64,000 nucleotides of DNA from a bacterium (lineage in GTDB: Bacteria; Fidelibacterota; Marinisomatia; Marinisomatales; JAHJCW01), in contig JANQGY010000007.1 in NCBI GenBank assembly GCA_028282845.1, forward strand, positions 18,019 through 82,018. Direction: 5' to 3'. The notes beneath the pieces were generated by a model. It did no database searches. It saw nothing but the letters and a program-made list of their open reading frames with translations, and was not told where the DNA came from. Each line of letters starts with the position of its first letter. Within the stretch, counting starts at the first letter, position 1. Position numbers and translations under genes: made by a program. Below are positions 18,220 to 28,781 of the stretch, in pieces.

Positions 18220-19662
18220 ATGAACTTGAATGACTTGGTGAAAAATATTATTCCTGCCAAAAATCAGATTCCGGCAGTTGATATTACCGGAATATCAATT
18301 GATTCCCGGACTATTCGGGAAGGCAATCTTTTTGTGGCTGTGCCGGGTACAAAACTTGATGGACATGATTATATACAAAATGCACTGCAAAAGGGTGCCA
18401 ATGCCGTCGTAACGAACGGTCGCGATGTTGGGAAACTGCCGGTACCGCAAATCAAAGTTGGTAATCCAAGGCGGGTTGTGTCAAGTATCGCAGCGGAATA
18501 CTATTCACATCCCTCAAAAGAATTAAATGTCATCGGAATAACCGGCACAAACGGCAAAACAACAGTCGCTTCCCTAATTTATTCCATCTTTAGGCAAGCA
18601 GGAATAAAGACTGCTCAAATGGGAACTTTCGGCATAATTGCCGATGGTTATCAAACTAAAAGGAATTTAACAACCGCTGATGCGATCACTCTGCAAAAAC
18701 AATTCAGAGAATTAGTTGAAAAAGAATTCAAGGTTGTGGTGATGGAGGTGTCCTCCCATGCTTTGGACCAACATCGTGTTGCTGATGTGGACTTCAATGT
18801 CGCTGTTTTTACCAATTTAACTCCGGAACATTTAGACTACCACAAAACCATTGATGAATATTTTCATGCCAAATCAAAATTATTCAAGATGCTGCCGATT
18901 ACCGGAACTGCCATCATTAACATTGATGATCACTATGGGCAGTTACTGGAAAATGACAGCTCCGCTCCGGCTTTAACTTATTCCCGCAGTCAAAATAGTG
19001 ATATAAAATTTAATGATCTAAAAACAACCATTGATGGAATAACCGGTGAAATTCAGGTTGGTGAAAATACCTACGAAATCAAATCTCCGTTATTAGGTAA
19101 GTTCAATACAGAAAATGTATTAGCTGCTGTCGCCGTGGCTAATGCCGCCAACATTGCTCAAGCAGCTATTGAGGATGGAATTTCAGCCTGTAAACAAGTT
19201 CACGGACGCATGGAAATGTTGAAAACCAAGCAAGGTGGTTTAGTAGTAATTGATTATGCCCATACACCTGATGCGTATGAAAAGGTACTTAGTACAGTAA
19301 ATGAAATAAAGGCCAATGGATCAAAACTGACGCTTGTGTTTGGTGCCGGCGGCGATCGCGACGAATCAAAACGTCCTTTGATGGCACAAACGGCTGAGAA
19401 ATATGTTGACCGCTGTTTTATAACACCTGACAATCCGAGGTTTGAGGATGTAGATGATATCAATCATCAAATAATCAACGGTTTTAAAACGACCAATTTC
19501 ACCGTATTTAAGGAGCGCGGTGATGCCGTCCGGAAAGGAGTCGCCGAATTGCGCAAGGATGATATTCTTGTCATTTTAGGCAAGGGTCGCGAGGAATATC
19601 AAGATGTGAGGGGAAAAAAAGTATTTTATTCAGATATCCAGATTATCGAGGAATATTTGTAA
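18220..19662 (+). CDS. murE: UDP-MurNAc-L-Ala-D-Glu:meso-diaminopimelate ligase MurE
   Basis: A 480-residue cytoplasmic Mur ligase that adds the third peptide residue. The ATP loop is [16 protein letters not shown] (about residues 107-122), and the middle domain has [12 protein letters not shown] and [12 protein letters not shown]. The substrate-selecting motif is DNPR in [11 protein letters not shown] near residue 405, which indicates meso-diaminopimelate rather than lysine. The start is taken at ATG 18220, one base after the ftsI stop; a TTG at 18205 would overlap ftsI by 14 bases. It ends with a one-base TAATG overlap onto murF. Confidence 0.95.
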   Translation: MNLNDLVKNIIPAKNQIPAVDITGISIDSRTIREGNLFVAVPGTKLDGHDYIQNALQKGANAVVTNGRDVGKLPVPQIKVGNPRRVVSSIAAEYYSHPSKELNVIGITGTNGKTTVASLIYSIFRQAGIKTAQMGTFGIIADGYQTKRNLTTADAITLQKQFRELVEKEFKVVVMEVSSHALDQHRVADVDFNVAVFTNLTPEHLDYHKTIDEYFHAKSKLFKMLPITGTAIINIDDHYGQLLENDSSAPALTYSRSQNSDIKFNDLKTTIDGITGEIQVGENTYEIKSPLLGKFNTENVLAAVAVANAANIAQAAIEDGISACKQVHGRMEMLKTKQGGLVVIDYAHTPDAYEKVLSTVNEIKANGSKLTLVFGAGGDRDESKRPLMAQTAEKYVDRCFITPDNPRFEDVDDINHQIINGFKTTNFTVFKERGDAVRKGVAELRKDDILVILGKGREEYQDVRGKKVFYSDIQIIEEYL

Positions 19663-21005
19663 TGCGGATTACCTTGCCAAATCCTAAGCGATTCTCAAAA
19701 GTATTTAAAGCCGTTACGAATATCCAATTGCGTAAGCCGGTTACCGGTATCTGCACCGATAGTCGCCAATGTCTTGAAGGTGATCTTTATATCGCCATTA
19801 CCGGCAATAAAGTAGATGGGCACAAATATATTAATGCCGCGCAAAAATCAGGCGCGATCGCTGTATTACTATCTAAAAATATTGCAAGCAATAACGGACT
19901 CCAAATTATACAAGTTGACGATGTTGTCGAAACCATCGGCCGATTAGCAAATAAGTGGCGAAAACAGTTCAACCTGCCAATAATCGGTATTACCGGATCC
20001 AATGGGAAAACCACTACAAAGGAACTGACTAAAAATATCTTAAAAGCCAAATATCATGTTCATTTTACTAAAGGAAATTTTAATACTGCTATCGGCTTGC
20101 CTTTAACTTTACTACTTTTAGAAGACAGCCATGAAATTTGTGTGCTTGAAATGGGAGCTAATCAAAGTGGTGACATCAAAAAGCTATGTCAAATAGCCGA
20201 ACCCACCGATGGACTGATTACTAATATCGGCCCCGCACATTTGGAAGGATTTGGTTCCATAGAAAATGTGTTGACAGAAAAAAGGGAACTTTTTAGGTAT
20301 TTGACTGCAGGACGAATATTTAAAAATGTTTCCGATGAATATATAAAATCAATTCCTACTCCGCCAAACACAGTTGAGTTTGGATGCGAGTCTAATTGTG
20401 ATTACAGTGTTGATTACTCTCGTAATGAAGAAGGAAAAATCATATTAATAATCAATGCCAATGAGTTGAAGCTAAATTCGCAAAACTTGGTTTTTGCAAA
20501 AAACGTGTTAGCTGCTTCAGTAATCAGCCACTCGTTTGGTATTGATTGGGCTGTAATCCAAAGTAAAATTAATGAGTTCACGCCAACTTACGGACGCGGC
20601 GTAATCACCAATTATGGCGATACGACGGTAATTGACGATACCTATAACGCCAATTATACATCTACTCTTGCTGCACTTGAAAATCTTAATCAACTACCGG
20701 CTGAATGTCGGAAAGTATTCGTATTTGGTGATATGGCTGAGTTAGGCAATTATTCAAAGGAATATCACGAAAAAGTCGGGCAAAAATGTATAGAGTTCGG
20801 TCTTGACGCAGTGTTTACGATTGGCCAAGAAACGGTTAATACCGACAAAGAACTCGACGGAATCCCGTACCACAAACATTTTAATAATCAAAATGATCTT
20901 GTTCAGGATTTATCAAATTATATAAAAAACGGGGATATCGTGTTATTTAAAGGTTCGCGAAGCATGGAAATTGAGAAAATAATTCAGGAAGTGTTTAAGA
21001 AATAA
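19662..21005 (+). CDS. murF: UDP-MurNAc-tripeptide:D-Ala-D-Ala ligase MurF
   Basis: A 447-residue Mur ligase completing the UDP-MurNAc-pentapeptide. The uridine-binding N-terminal domain carries TGICTDSRQCLEGDLYIAI; the ATP loop is IGITGSNGKTTTKELTKNIL (about residues 107-126); ITNIGPAHLEGFGS and DDTYNANYTSTLAAL mark the middle and C-terminal domains. The DDTYNAN segment is diagnostic of MurF among the ligases. No ddl gene for the D-Ala-D-Ala substrate lies in the cluster, so it must be elsewhere. One-base overlaps join it to murE and mraY. Confidence 0.95.
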   Translation: MRITLPNPKRFSKVFKAVTNIQLRKPVTGICTDSRQCLEGDLYIAITGNKVDGHKYINAAQKSGAIAVLLSKNIASNNGLQIIQVDDVVETIGRLANKWRKQFNLPIIGITGSNGKTTTKELTKNILKAKYHVHFTKGNFNTAIGLPLTLLLLEDSHEICVLEMGANQSGDIKKLCQIAEPTDGLITNIGPAHLEGFGSIENVLTEKRELFRYLTAGRIFKNVSDEYIKSIPTPPNTVEFGCESNCDYSVDYSRNEEGKIILIINANELKLNSQNLVFAKNVLAASVISHSFGIDWAVIQSKINEFTPTYGRGVITNYGDTTVIDDTYNANYTSTLAALENLNQLPAECRKVFVFGDMAELGNYSKEYHEKVGQKCIEFGLDAVFTIGQETVNTDKELDGIPYHKHFNNQNDLVQDLSNYIKNGDIVLFKGSRSMEIEKIIQEVFKK

Positions 21006-22108
21006 TGTTATATCATTTATTATTCCCGCTTTCCGAACAATTTTCACCTCTGAATATTTTTCAATATATCACCTTTAGAGCTGTATCAGCAGCAATTTTA
21101 GCATTGATAATAAGTTTCCTCATCGGTCCATGGATTATTCGTCAATTGTCTCACCATCAAATTGGCGAAGAGATACGATCCACGGGCCCTAAATCTCACC
21201 ATACTAAAAAGGGCACGCCTACAATGGGAGGAGTCATGGTCCTCACCGCCATCCTCCTCCCGACCCTCCTCTTTGCAAAATTGGATAACGTATATATACA
21301 AATAATTATGATTGCAACAGTATGGATGGGAATTTTTGGTTTCGTTGATGATTATCTAAAAGTCATCAAAAAGAAAGCATCGGGATTGATTGCCCGTTAT
21401 AAACTTGCCGGACAAATAACACTCGGAGTAATCATAAGTTTGTGGATATACTTTCGTCCGGAATTTGCCGATCTGTGGGCATACACTTCGATTCCATTTT
21501 TTAAAAATGCTGTCTGGTACTTAGGTTGGTTGTATCCATTTTTGATTATTTTTGTAATTACCGGATTTTCAAATGCCGTTAATCTTACTGACGGCTTGGA
21601 TGGATTAGCAGGCGGACTCTTAGCGATCGCATTTACGGCCTTTGCCGGTATCGCTTATGTAAGCGGTCGAGTTGACTTTTCAAGTTATCTGAACATTGCC
21701 TATTTACCCGGTGCCGGAGAACTAACCATTTTTGCGGCTGCTACGGTCGGCGCATGTATCGGATTTCTATGGTTTAATTCAGCGCCGGCTTCGGTGTTTA
21801 TGGGTGATGTAGGCTCATTGTCAATCGGTTCCGCACTTGGCACCATGGCAGTTCTTTTAAAAAAGGAAATATTATTAGTTATTATCGGCGGTGTATTTGT
21901 TTGGGAAGCACTCTCCGTGTTAACACAATGGGGTTATTTTGGTTATACCAAGAAAAAAACAGGACAAGGGCAAAGATTGTGGAAAATGGCACCGATCCAC
22001 CACCATTTTGAATTAAGTGGATGGCCCGAAACCAAAGTTGTAACAAGATTTTGGATCATCGGGATCCTATTAGCATTGTTTTCACTAACTACCTTTAAAA
22101 TCAGATGA
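21005..22108 (+). CDS. mraY: Phospho-MurNAc-pentapeptide transferase MraY
   Basis: A 367-residue integral membrane enzyme with about ten transmembrane helices that transfers phospho-MurNAc-pentapeptide to undecaprenyl phosphate, giving lipid I. Active-site blocks are GTPTMGGVMVL (about residue 71), GFVDDYLKVIKKKASGL (about 111-127, the DDYLK motif), GFSNAVNLTDGLDGLAGGL (about 187-205), FMGDVGSLSIGSALG and the histidine-rich MAPIHHHFELSGWPE near residue 335. Length is standard. It overlaps murD by four bases. Confidence 0.97.
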   Translation: MLYHLLFPLSEQFSPLNIFQYITFRAVSAAILALIISFLIGPWIIRQLSHHQIGEEIRSTGPKSHHTKKGTPTMGGVMVLTAILLPTLLFAKLDNVYIQIIMIATVWMGIFGFVDDYLKVIKKKASGLIARYKLAGQITLGVIISLWIYFRPEFADLWAYTSIPFFKNAVWYLGWLYPFLIIFVITGFSNAVNLTDGLDGLAGGLLAIAFTAFAGIAYVSGRVDFSSYLNIAYLPGAGELTIFAAATVGACIGFLWFNSAPASVFMGDVGSLSIGSALGTMAVLLKKEILLVIIGGVFVWEALSVLTQWGYFGYTKKKTGQGQRLWKMAPIHHHFELSGWPETKVVTRFWIIGILLALFSLTTFKIR

Positions 22109-23472
22109 CCAACATTGACTTAAACATTAACGATATTAAAGGATCAACAATTTCGGTGATTGGAATTGGTCGCAGCGGCATGGCTATCGCCAAATTAGCG
22201 CACCATTTAGGCGCTGATGTATTTATCAGCGATAAGTATGCGTCAAATGGCTGCCGGGACAATCTTGAATATCTGCAAAACATTGGCGTAAAGGGTGAAA
22301 TTGGCGGACACACTGCAACCGTGTATGATTCTGATCTGGTAATTATTTCACCCGGCGTTGCCGCAGATTCGGATGTGGTAATTGAATCGCTGCGAAGTGG
22401 GATCAAAGTGATTGGCGAAATAGAATTCGGAAGTTTATTTACCGACAGTCCGATCATTGCGGTTACCGGTTCAAATGGTAAATCCACTACTGTTAACATT
22501 TTAGCTGAAATGTGCCAAACCGACGAAATTAACGGCGTATTGGCAGGAAATGTAGGTTACGCATTTTCAGAAAAAGTTTTGGATGAATTACAAAATCCTG
22601 ATCCAAACCGAGTTTACATATTGGAAGTCTCCAGTTTTCAATTAGAGTTCATTGATACATTCCATCCTTTCGTATCAATTTTTCTAAATATTTCACCGGA
22701 TCATTTAGATCGTCATAAAAATTATGAAAATTATCTATTGGCGAAATTAAGATTAGCCGAAAATCAAACTGAAAATGACTATATCATCTATAATGCTGAT
22801 GATCCCGTATTAGAAGAAAAATTAAATGGCCTAAAATCGAATATCTTGACCTTTAGCCCGAAAACTAACAATGCAAATTTATTCAGCGTAGAAGATTCAA
22901 CAATAATTAATAAAGAGTACGCCACTCTCACAAAACTCGAGAAAGTTGGGCTGCCTGGGCGGCATAACCTATATAACCTCCTTGCTGCTGCTTCAGGCGC
23001 CCACTGCTTGGGTGTGTCAGATCAAAAAATTGCCGAAGTCATACAAACTTTTAAAGGCATACCACACCGGTTGGAAAGTATTGCAATTAAAAACGGGATT
23101 GAGTTTATTAACGATGCCAAAGCTACAAATATTGATGCGGTCAAAGTTGCGATCGAAAGTTATACTAAACCTTTAGTATTGATTCTTGGTGGTTTGGCAA
23201 AAGGCAATGATTTCCCCGAACTACTCAATTATAAAGATAATATTAAAGAAATCGTTGCTTATGGTGAAGCAAGACAAACTATCTCGCAGGAACTCGCCGG
23301 AAAATTCAATGTAACTACAATTGAAGCGCTAAAAGATGCTGTGTCAACAGCATATAATTTAGCCGCTGAAGGCGATATTGTATTATTGTCCCCCGGATGT
23401 GCCAGTTTTGACCAATTTACCAACTTTGAGGACCGTGGTTTGAAATTCGCGGCGTGGGTAAGAGAATTATAA
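22105..23472 (+). CDS. murD: UDP-MurNAc-L-alanine:D-glutamate ligase MurD
   Basis: A 455-residue Mur ligase that adds D-glutamate. The Rossmann-like N-terminus has VIGIGRSGMAIAKLAHHLGA (about residues 15-34), followed by SPGVAADSDVV. The ATP loop is IAVTGSNGKSTTVNILAEM (about 117-135). Also seen are EVSSFQLEFIDTF, LNISPDHLDRHKNYENYL, LPGRHNLYNLLAAA, NDAKATNIDAVK and LSPGCASFDQFTNFEDRG, the last two diagnostic of MurD. It lies between mraY and ftsW in the usual order. Confidence 0.96.
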   Translation: MTNIDLNINDIKGSTISVIGIGRSGMAIAKLAHHLGADVFISDKYASNGCRDNLEYLQNIGVKGEIGGHTATVYDSDLVIISPGVAADSDVVIESLRSGIKVIGEIEFGSLFTDSPIIAVTGSNGKSTTVNILAEMCQTDEINGVLAGNVGYAFSEKVLDELQNPDPNRVYILEVSSFQLEFIDTFHPFVSIFLNISPDHLDRHKNYENYLLAKLRLAENQTENDYIIYNADDPVLEEKLNGLKSNILTFSPKTNNANLFSVEDSTIINKEYATLTKLEKVGLPGRHNLYNLLAAASGAHCLGVSDQKIAEVIQTFKGIPHRLESIAIKNGIEFINDAKATNIDAVKVAIESYTKPLVLILGGLAKGNDFPELLNYKDNIKEIVAYGEARQTISQELAGKFNVTTIEALKDAVSTAYNLAAEGDIVLLSPGCASFDQFTNFEDRGLKFAAWVREL

Positions 23473-23474
23473 AT

Positions 23475-24629
23475 ATGGAACGCTTAGATATCACCAAAAG
23501 AAAATTTGACAAACCATTGCTGTGGTCTATTGTTGCTTTGGTGGTAATCGGCACTATTATGCTGTATAGCTCAAGTGTTGCTGTATCCATTTCCAAAACT
23601 AATGGCGAATCAAGCACCTATTATTTAGTCGCTCATTTAAAGCGCTTAGTGCTCAGTATCTTTGCTTTGGTAATATTCATGCACCTTGACTACAGAAAAC
23701 TAAAATCAGTATCTACACTACTAATAATTGTAGCGATCGCTTTATTGGGTTACACAAAAATTTGGTATATGCTGAACAATGTGTCTTCTCCGGGGAGATG
23801 GTTGTATTTCGGATCGTTCTCGATCCAAACGAGCGATATTGCACGTCTCGCATTGATCATATTTTTAGCTGCCTTTATGACCCAGAAAAGGCATCATCTG
23901 CAAAATTTTATAAAAGGATTTTTACCACCTGTCTTAATCATGACCGTTATCATTGGACTAATCATGTTACAGCCGGACTTTAGCACCGGTATCATGCTAT
24001 GTATAATTGGTACTATGTTATTGTTTATCGGCGGAGCTCGCTTTATTCAATTGTCCGCAGCCGGAATAACAGCAGTAATCATTACAATTCCCATGATGCT
24101 TTCAATTCCATATAGTCGTACTCGCATTACGTCATGGCTAAACGGTAACGAAGACGTAGTTAATTCCGGCTATCAAATCACACAGTCGCTAATCAGCTTA
24201 GGCAATGGCGGCTTAATGGGTGCGGGTTTGGGCAACAGTATCGCAAAAAATCAATTTCTGCCTACCCCTCACACTGACTTCATTTTTGCAATCATCGGTG
24301 AAGAAACAGGTTACTTTGGCGCAGGGATATTATTAACGATATTTCTTATCATCTTCCAACGCGGAGTTAAAATCGCTAAAAATGCAAATGATTCTTTCGG
24401 AGTACTCCTGGCTTTGGGAATATCATTCAGTTTAATTCTTTATGCGTTTGTGAATGCCGCAGTCGTAACTAACATTATTCCTGTAACAGGCTTGCCGATG
24501 CCACTAATCAGCTACGGTGGTTCCAACATTTTAACCAACATGATTGCCTTGGGAATACTGCTGAACATTAGTCAATCAAAACGTTCTGTAACTCATAAAC
24601 AAGGTTGGAAACCTCACTTTGATGGATAG
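23475..24629 (+). CDS. ftsW: Septal glycosyltransferase FtsW
   Basis: A 384-residue SEDS-family membrane protein with about ten transmembrane helices. FtsW polymerises lipid II at the septum together with FtsI. Family motifs: LQPDFSTGIMLCIIGTMLLF (about residues 165-184), GYQITQSLISLGNGGLMGAGLGNS with the catalytic-loop LPTPHTDFIFAIIGEETGY (about 240-270), and VTGLPMPLISYGGSNIL near the C-terminus. The start is ATG 23475, two bases after the murD stop; a GTG at 23454 would overlap murD. Its 3' end overlaps murG by eight bases. Confidence 0.95.
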   Translation: MERLDITKRKFDKPLLWSIVALVVIGTIMLYSSSVAVSISKTNGESSTYYLVAHLKRLVLSIFALVIFMHLDYRKLKSVSTLLIIVAIALLGYTKIWYMLNNVSSPGRWLYFGSFSIQTSDIARLALIIFLAAFMTQKRHHLQNFIKGFLPPVLIMTVIIGLIMLQPDFSTGIMLCIIGTMLLFIGGARFIQLSAAGITAVIITIPMMLSIPYSRTRITSWLNGNEDVVNSGYQITQSLISLGNGGLMGAGLGNSIAKNQFLPTPHTDFIFAIIGEETGYFGAGILLTIFLIIFQRGVKIAKNANDSFGVLLALGISFSLILYAFVNAAVVTNIIPVTGLPMPLISYGGSNILTNMIALGILLNISQSKRSVTHKQGWKPHFDG

Positions 24630-25722
24630 ACAATTATCAGTCTTAATTGCCGGCGGCGGTACGGGGGGCCATTTATATCCTGCTATCGCTATTGGCGAAA
24701 CTTTGCAGACAAGTTTGCCTGAATCAAATATACATTTTGTTGGCTCCAATTTCGGTATTGAAGCACAGGTTTTACCGGTCAAAGGATTACCGCATACACT
24801 TTTGCCAATTAGAGGGTTGCAGAGGGATTTCAATATTAAAGCGCTTGGTCGCAATATTCTACTGCCCGGGAGATTACTGAAATCAATGGTTTTGGCAAAA
24901 CGCATGATTAGGCAATTGAAGCCTGATATAATTGTGGGCACAGGCGGTTATGCCAGTGCAATTCCTTTGAAAATTGCTGTCAGACAAAATATACCGATCA
25001 TTCTGCAAGAACAAAACTCTTTTCCGGGGATAACTACCAAATATTTTGCCAATGATGCCAAAAAAATCTGCGTTGCCTTTGAGGATGCCAAAGTAAAACT
25101 TGGATCAAATACTGTATTAACCGGCAATCCGATCAGGGCAAGTATTATGTCAGGCGATGAAAAGAAAGGTGGTTTGTTATTTGATTTAGATCCCAATCAA
25201 AAAACTATATTCTTATTCGGCGGTAGCCAAGGCTCGGCTTATTTAAACCGAATCATGAGTGAATGCATAAAAATGATCGAAACTGAAAAAATTCAAGTTA
25301 TCTGGCAAACAGGTGAAAACCACTATGAAGACTATAGGAAATTCGAGACACCACTAATTAAAGTACGTCCTTATATAAATTATATGGCTGAGGCTTACGC
25401 CATATCCGATTTAGTTATATCAAGAGCAGGCGCCTTAACTGTTGCCGAGATAACCGCCTGTGGAAAACCAAGTATTCTGGTGCCATTCCCCCATTCTGCT
25501 GTAGACCATCAAAAGCGCAATGCCCTATCCGTACAGGCTTCCAATGCTGCTTTAATGCTTGAAGAAAAGGATTTATCACCACGCTTGTTATTCAGAACAA
25601 TTACAGAAATTTTATATGATGATGACAAACTAAGAAAAATGTCTAAAAATGCTAAAAAGGTCGGTGTTGCCGATGCGACGGAGCAAATCGTAAATCTCAT
25701 TTTAGAGGTGATCAAAACCTAA
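24622..25722 (+). CDS. murG: UDP-GlcNAc transferase MurG
   Basis: A 366-residue GT28 glycosyltransferase that adds GlcNAc to lipid I on the inner face of the membrane, giving lipid II. The glycine-rich loop is LIAGGGTGGHLYPAIAIGE (about residues 8-26), then GTGGYASAIPLKIAV and ILQEQNSFPGITTK. The UDP-GlcNAc-binding half has GGSQGSAYLNRIM, SRAGALTVAEITACGKPSIL and the end motif PFPHSAVDHQKRNAL. The ATG at 24622 lies within the last codons of ftsW. One-base overlap with murC. Confidence 0.96.
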   Translation: MDRQLSVLIAGGGTGGHLYPAIAIGETLQTSLPESNIHFVGSNFGIEAQVLPVKGLPHTLLPIRGLQRDFNIKALGRNILLPGRLLKSMVLAKRMIRQLKPDIIVGTGGYASAIPLKIAVRQNIPIILQEQNSFPGITTKYFANDAKKICVAFEDAKVKLGSNTVLTGNPIRASIMSGDEKKGGLLFDLDPNQKTIFLFGGSQGSAYLNRIMSECIKMIETEKIQVIWQTGENHYEDYRKFETPLIKVRPYINYMAEAYAISDLVISRAGALTVAEITACGKPSILVPFPHSAVDHQKRNALSVQASNAALMLEEKDLSPRLLFRTITEILYDDDKLRKMSKNAKKVGVADATEQIVNLILEVIKT

Positions 25723-27101
25723 TGTTCAGGAATGTCAAAAAGATCCATTTTGTAGGAATCGGCGGAATCGGGATGAGCGGAATTGCCGAGCTACTTCTTA
25801 ATCTTGATTTTGAGATCAGCGGTTCGGATCTGCATGATTCCGATATAATTCAAAATTTGGTTAAACAAGGCGCTAAGGTCACTACCGGTAAACATCACAC
25901 AAGAAATATCGCTGATTGCGAAGTATTGGTCTATTCCAGTGCTGTACAATCAGATAATCCCGAATTAATTGCTGCCAAGGACAAAGGTATTCCGGTCATT
26001 AAGCGGGCTGAGATGCTCGCCGAATTGATTGCAGTCAAGGAAACTGCTATCGCAGTAAGCGGAACGCACGGTAAAACCTCCACAAGCTCTATGATTGGAA
26101 GCGTTATGAATGCCGCCAAACATGATCCGACTTTGGTAGTAGGAGGCTTAGTACAAACTATTGACACCAATTCCCGCCTTGGCATGGGCGACATCATTAT
26201 TGTTGAAGCAGATGAATTTGACCGTAGTTTTCTTGCCCTCAGGCCTACTATAGCAATCATTACAAATATCGAACTTGAGCACACTGATTGTTACGCAAAC
26301 ATTGAAGAATTACAAAGCGCCTTCCTGCAATTCTGCAATTCTGTCCCGTTTTACGGAGGGGTAGTGGTATGTGCAGATTCTCCTAAAATTAACGATATAA
26401 TCCCTGACATTCATCGCCCTTTGACTAAATACGGACTATCACAAGATGCTGACTACCGAGCGGAAAAATTAAAATTTGACGAGCACAACACAACTTATAC
26501 CGCATATCACCGCAATAAAAAATTAGGTATAATAAAATTAAATGTTCCGGGTAAACACAATGTATTGAACTCCTTAGCCGCAATTACTCTCGGAATGGAA
26601 ATGGGAATTGCATTCGAAATTATACAAAAGGGATTAATTGAATACAAAGGAGTTAGAAGAAGATTTGAGATCAAAGGTATTATCAATGATATTATGATAA
26701 TTGATGATTACGCCCACCATCCAACTGAAGTATTGGCAACCTTAAAAGCTGCCCGCAGCGGCTGGAATAAACGAATAGTTGCCGTTTTTCAACCGCATTT
26801 ATATACAAGGACGCGTGATTTTTATAGTGATTTTGCCAAATCATTTTTAGAAAGTGATGTGTTGGTGGTCACAGATATTTATCCTGCGAGAGAAAAGAAG
26901 ATTGAAGGTATTGACGGAGAATTGGTCGCTAAAGCAGCTATTGATCTCGGGCATAAAAATGTCATTTATATGCCTGAATTAGAAAATATTAATGATACCT
27001 TAGATAAAATTGTCGAGTCCGGTGACATGGTGATTGGCATCGGAGCCGGTACGATTTGGCGTTATATTGAACAATATACTGAATATTTAAGAAGTAAATG
27101 A
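25722..27101 (+). CDS. murC: UDP-N-acetylmuramate:L-alanine ligase MurC
   Basis: A 459-residue Mur ligase that adds the first L-alanine. The N-terminus KKIHFVGIGGIGMSGIAELL and SGSDLHDSDI form the MurC-type dinucleotide-like fold; the ATP loop is AVSGTHGKTSTSSMIGSV (about residues 109-126). The C-terminal half contains NIELEHTDCYANIEEL, GVRRRFEIKG, IDDYAHHPTEVLATLKAAR and FQPHLYTRTRDF, all MurC-specific. It is joined to murG by one base and to murB by four. Confidence 0.97.
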   Translation: MFRNVKKIHFVGIGGIGMSGIAELLLNLDFEISGSDLHDSDIIQNLVKQGAKVTTGKHHTRNIADCEVLVYSSAVQSDNPELIAAKDKGIPVIKRAEMLAELIAVKETAIAVSGTHGKTSTSSMIGSVMNAAKHDPTLVVGGLVQTIDTNSRLGMGDIIIVEADEFDRSFLALRPTIAIITNIELEHTDCYANIEELQSAFLQFCNSVPFYGGVVVCADSPKINDIIPDIHRPLTKYGLSQDADYRAEKLKFDEHNTTYTAYHRNKKLGIIKLNVPGKHNVLNSLAAITLGMEMGIAFEIIQKGLIEYKGVRRRFEIKGIINDIMIIDDYAHHPTEVLATLKAARSGWNKRIVAVFQPHLYTRTRDFYSDFAKSFLESDVLVVTDIYPAREKKIEGIDGELVAKAAIDLGHKNVIYMPELENINDTLDKIVESGDMVIGIGAGTIWRYIEQYTEYLRSK

Positions 27102-28027
27102 TAAATCAAATGGATTTAGGGCAATTAAAAAAAATGATAGAAGGCAAGGTGCTTGATAACGAGTTGATGTCAAAACATACGTCGTATGGAATCGGTGGTC
27201 CAGCGCTTGCTTTCGTAGAGCCTAAATCCATTAAAGACCTGCAAATGATAAAATCCTTTGCTCTGCGAAATGAAGTTAAAATTTATTGTATCGGAAGCGG
27301 ATCAAACCTGCTTGTTTCCGATGCAGGCATAAACGGACTGGTGATAAATCTTGAGAAATATTTTAAGAAAATTTTATTTAATAACAATAAATGTTACGCC
27401 GAAACCGGTGTGAAATTATCAAAGTTAGTTAAAGAAAGTATTAAACACGGTTTAGGCGGAATGGAAACGATGATCGGTATTCCCGGAACTTTAGGCGGAG
27501 CTTTGGTAATGAATGCCGGTGCTTTCAATCAGGAAATTTCAAGATATCTTACTGCAGTCGAAATTTTTAATGGAAAAGATACAGTTGAAAGAATTTCATC
27601 GAATGACATCAATTTCGGATATCGCACATCGTCGTTTAAATCAACCGATATTATTATCGGTGCTGAATTTGTACTAAATCCGATGGATGCAGAGGAAATA
27701 GAAAAAAATCGTGATATTGCAAACAATAGAAGGAAGAGTACTCAGCCATTGAAATTCAGATCGGCCGGCAGTGTATTTAAAAATCCGAAACAGGGACAAC
27801 CGGCCGGTTACCTAATAGACAAAGCGGGATTAAAAGGAAAATCAATCGGGGGCGCTAAAGTATCTGAAATTCATGCCAATTTTATAGTTAATGATGCCGA
27901 CGCAACGGCTGGGGATATGGTAAAGTTAATAGAATACATTCGAAAAACGATTATGGAGAAACATTCCATATTTCTTGAATTAGAGATTAAAACATTGGGA
28001 TTCGCGGAAGGAACCTTTGATGCGTAG
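27098..28027 (+). CDS. murB: UDP-N-acetylenolpyruvoylglucosamine reductase MurB
   Basis: A 309-residue FAD enzyme that reduces the enolpyruvyl group to make UDP-MurNAc. FAD-binding segments are KHTSYGIGGPALAFVEP (about residues 25-41), IGSGSNLLVSDAGINGLVIN, MIGIPGTLGGALVMNAGAFN (about 126-145) and RKSTQPLKFRSAGSVFKNP, whose serine near residue 227 is the expected proton donor. The C-terminal GLKGKSIGGAKVSEIHANFIVN is the usual domain-3 block. MurA is not in the window. Its last codons overlap ftsQ. Confidence 0.95.
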   Translation: MINQMDLGQLKKMIEGKVLDNELMSKHTSYGIGGPALAFVEPKSIKDLQMIKSFALRNEVKIYCIGSGSNLLVSDAGINGLVINLEKYFKKILFNNNKCYAETGVKLSKLVKESIKHGLGGMETMIGIPGTLGGALVMNAGAFNQEISRYLTAVEIFNGKDTVERISSNDINFGYRTSSFKSTDIIIGAEFVLNPMDAEEIEKNRDIANNRRKSTQPLKFRSAGSVFKNPKQGQPAGYLIDKAGLKGKSIGGAKVSEIHANFIVNDADATAGDMVKLIEYIRKTIMEKHSIFLELEIKTLGFAEGTFDA

Positions 28028-28781
28028 ATTTTTTACAAAGATAGCAACCGCTTTAAAACTTATTGTTCTATTCGCAATTATTGGTTTAGTAATTGCCGGC
28101 AGTTTGGCATGGTCAATATATAACGAATCGTTTGCCAATCCCAATTTCATATTCAGCGGCAATTCAATTATTGATGACGCCGAATATCAAATATATTTAT
28201 CAAAAATTACCGCGACTAATTTGCTCGACGATGATTTTACCGAATTAGCCGATAAAATTGAAAGCCATCCTTACGTTGCCGGTGTAAGAGTTAGTAAACA
28301 CTTCCCAAACAATGTTTTAGTCGAAATATCGGAACGCTATCCGGTTGCCTTGATCAATAGCAATCCTTTGTTGCTTGTTGACAATATCAGTACGGTTCTT
28401 CCATTTCGGAGTAATTCATTTGATTTTCAAATTCCTATCATTTCAAATTTTGATATTGACTCCAAAGCAATGCCTTTAGGAGAACAAACTGACTTACCAA
28501 ACATTGTGGAAGCAGTTGCATTTCTAAATCGCCTAAAGATTGAATATCCTCAATTATATGACAATTTATCAGAGTTTCGTATTAACGATCACGCTGAATA
28601 TGAGCTAATTCTTGACGATGAACCGACAAAAATTGTAATCGGTAACTCCATGGCTTGGTCAAAAATCTTGATCCTACAGGAATTTGAAAGAAATATACGC
28701 AGTCACAAAAATTTATCGGATTATGTTTATTTAGATTTGCGCTATAATAACCAAGTAATCACCAAGGAACGACGGGTATGA
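28020..28781 (+). CDS. ftsQ: Cell division protein FtsQ
   Basis: A 253-residue bitopic protein: a short cytoplasmic end, a transmembrane helix (about residues 11-31, LIVLFAIIGLVIAGSLAW), a POTRA domain (FIFSGNSIIDDAEYQIYLSK to KHFPNNVLVEISERYPVALI, about 42-115) and the beta domain. FtsQ brings FtsB and FtsL to the septum. The call rests on this layout, the ERYPVA signature and the place between murB and ftsA. Start taken at ATG 28020 inside the end of murB. A four-base overlap couples it to ftsA. Confidence 0.9.
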   Translation: MRRFFTKIATALKLIVLFAIIGLVIAGSLAWSIYNESFANPNFIFSGNSIIDDAEYQIYLSKITATNLLDDDFTELADKIESHPYVAGVRVSKHFPNNVLVEISERYPVALINSNPLLLVDNISTVLPFRSNSFDFQIPIISNFDIDSKAMPLGEQTDLPNIVEAVAFLNRLKIEYPQLYDNLSEFRINDHAEYELILDDEPTKIVIGNSMAWSKILILQEFERNIRSHKNLSDYVYLDLRYNNQVITKERRV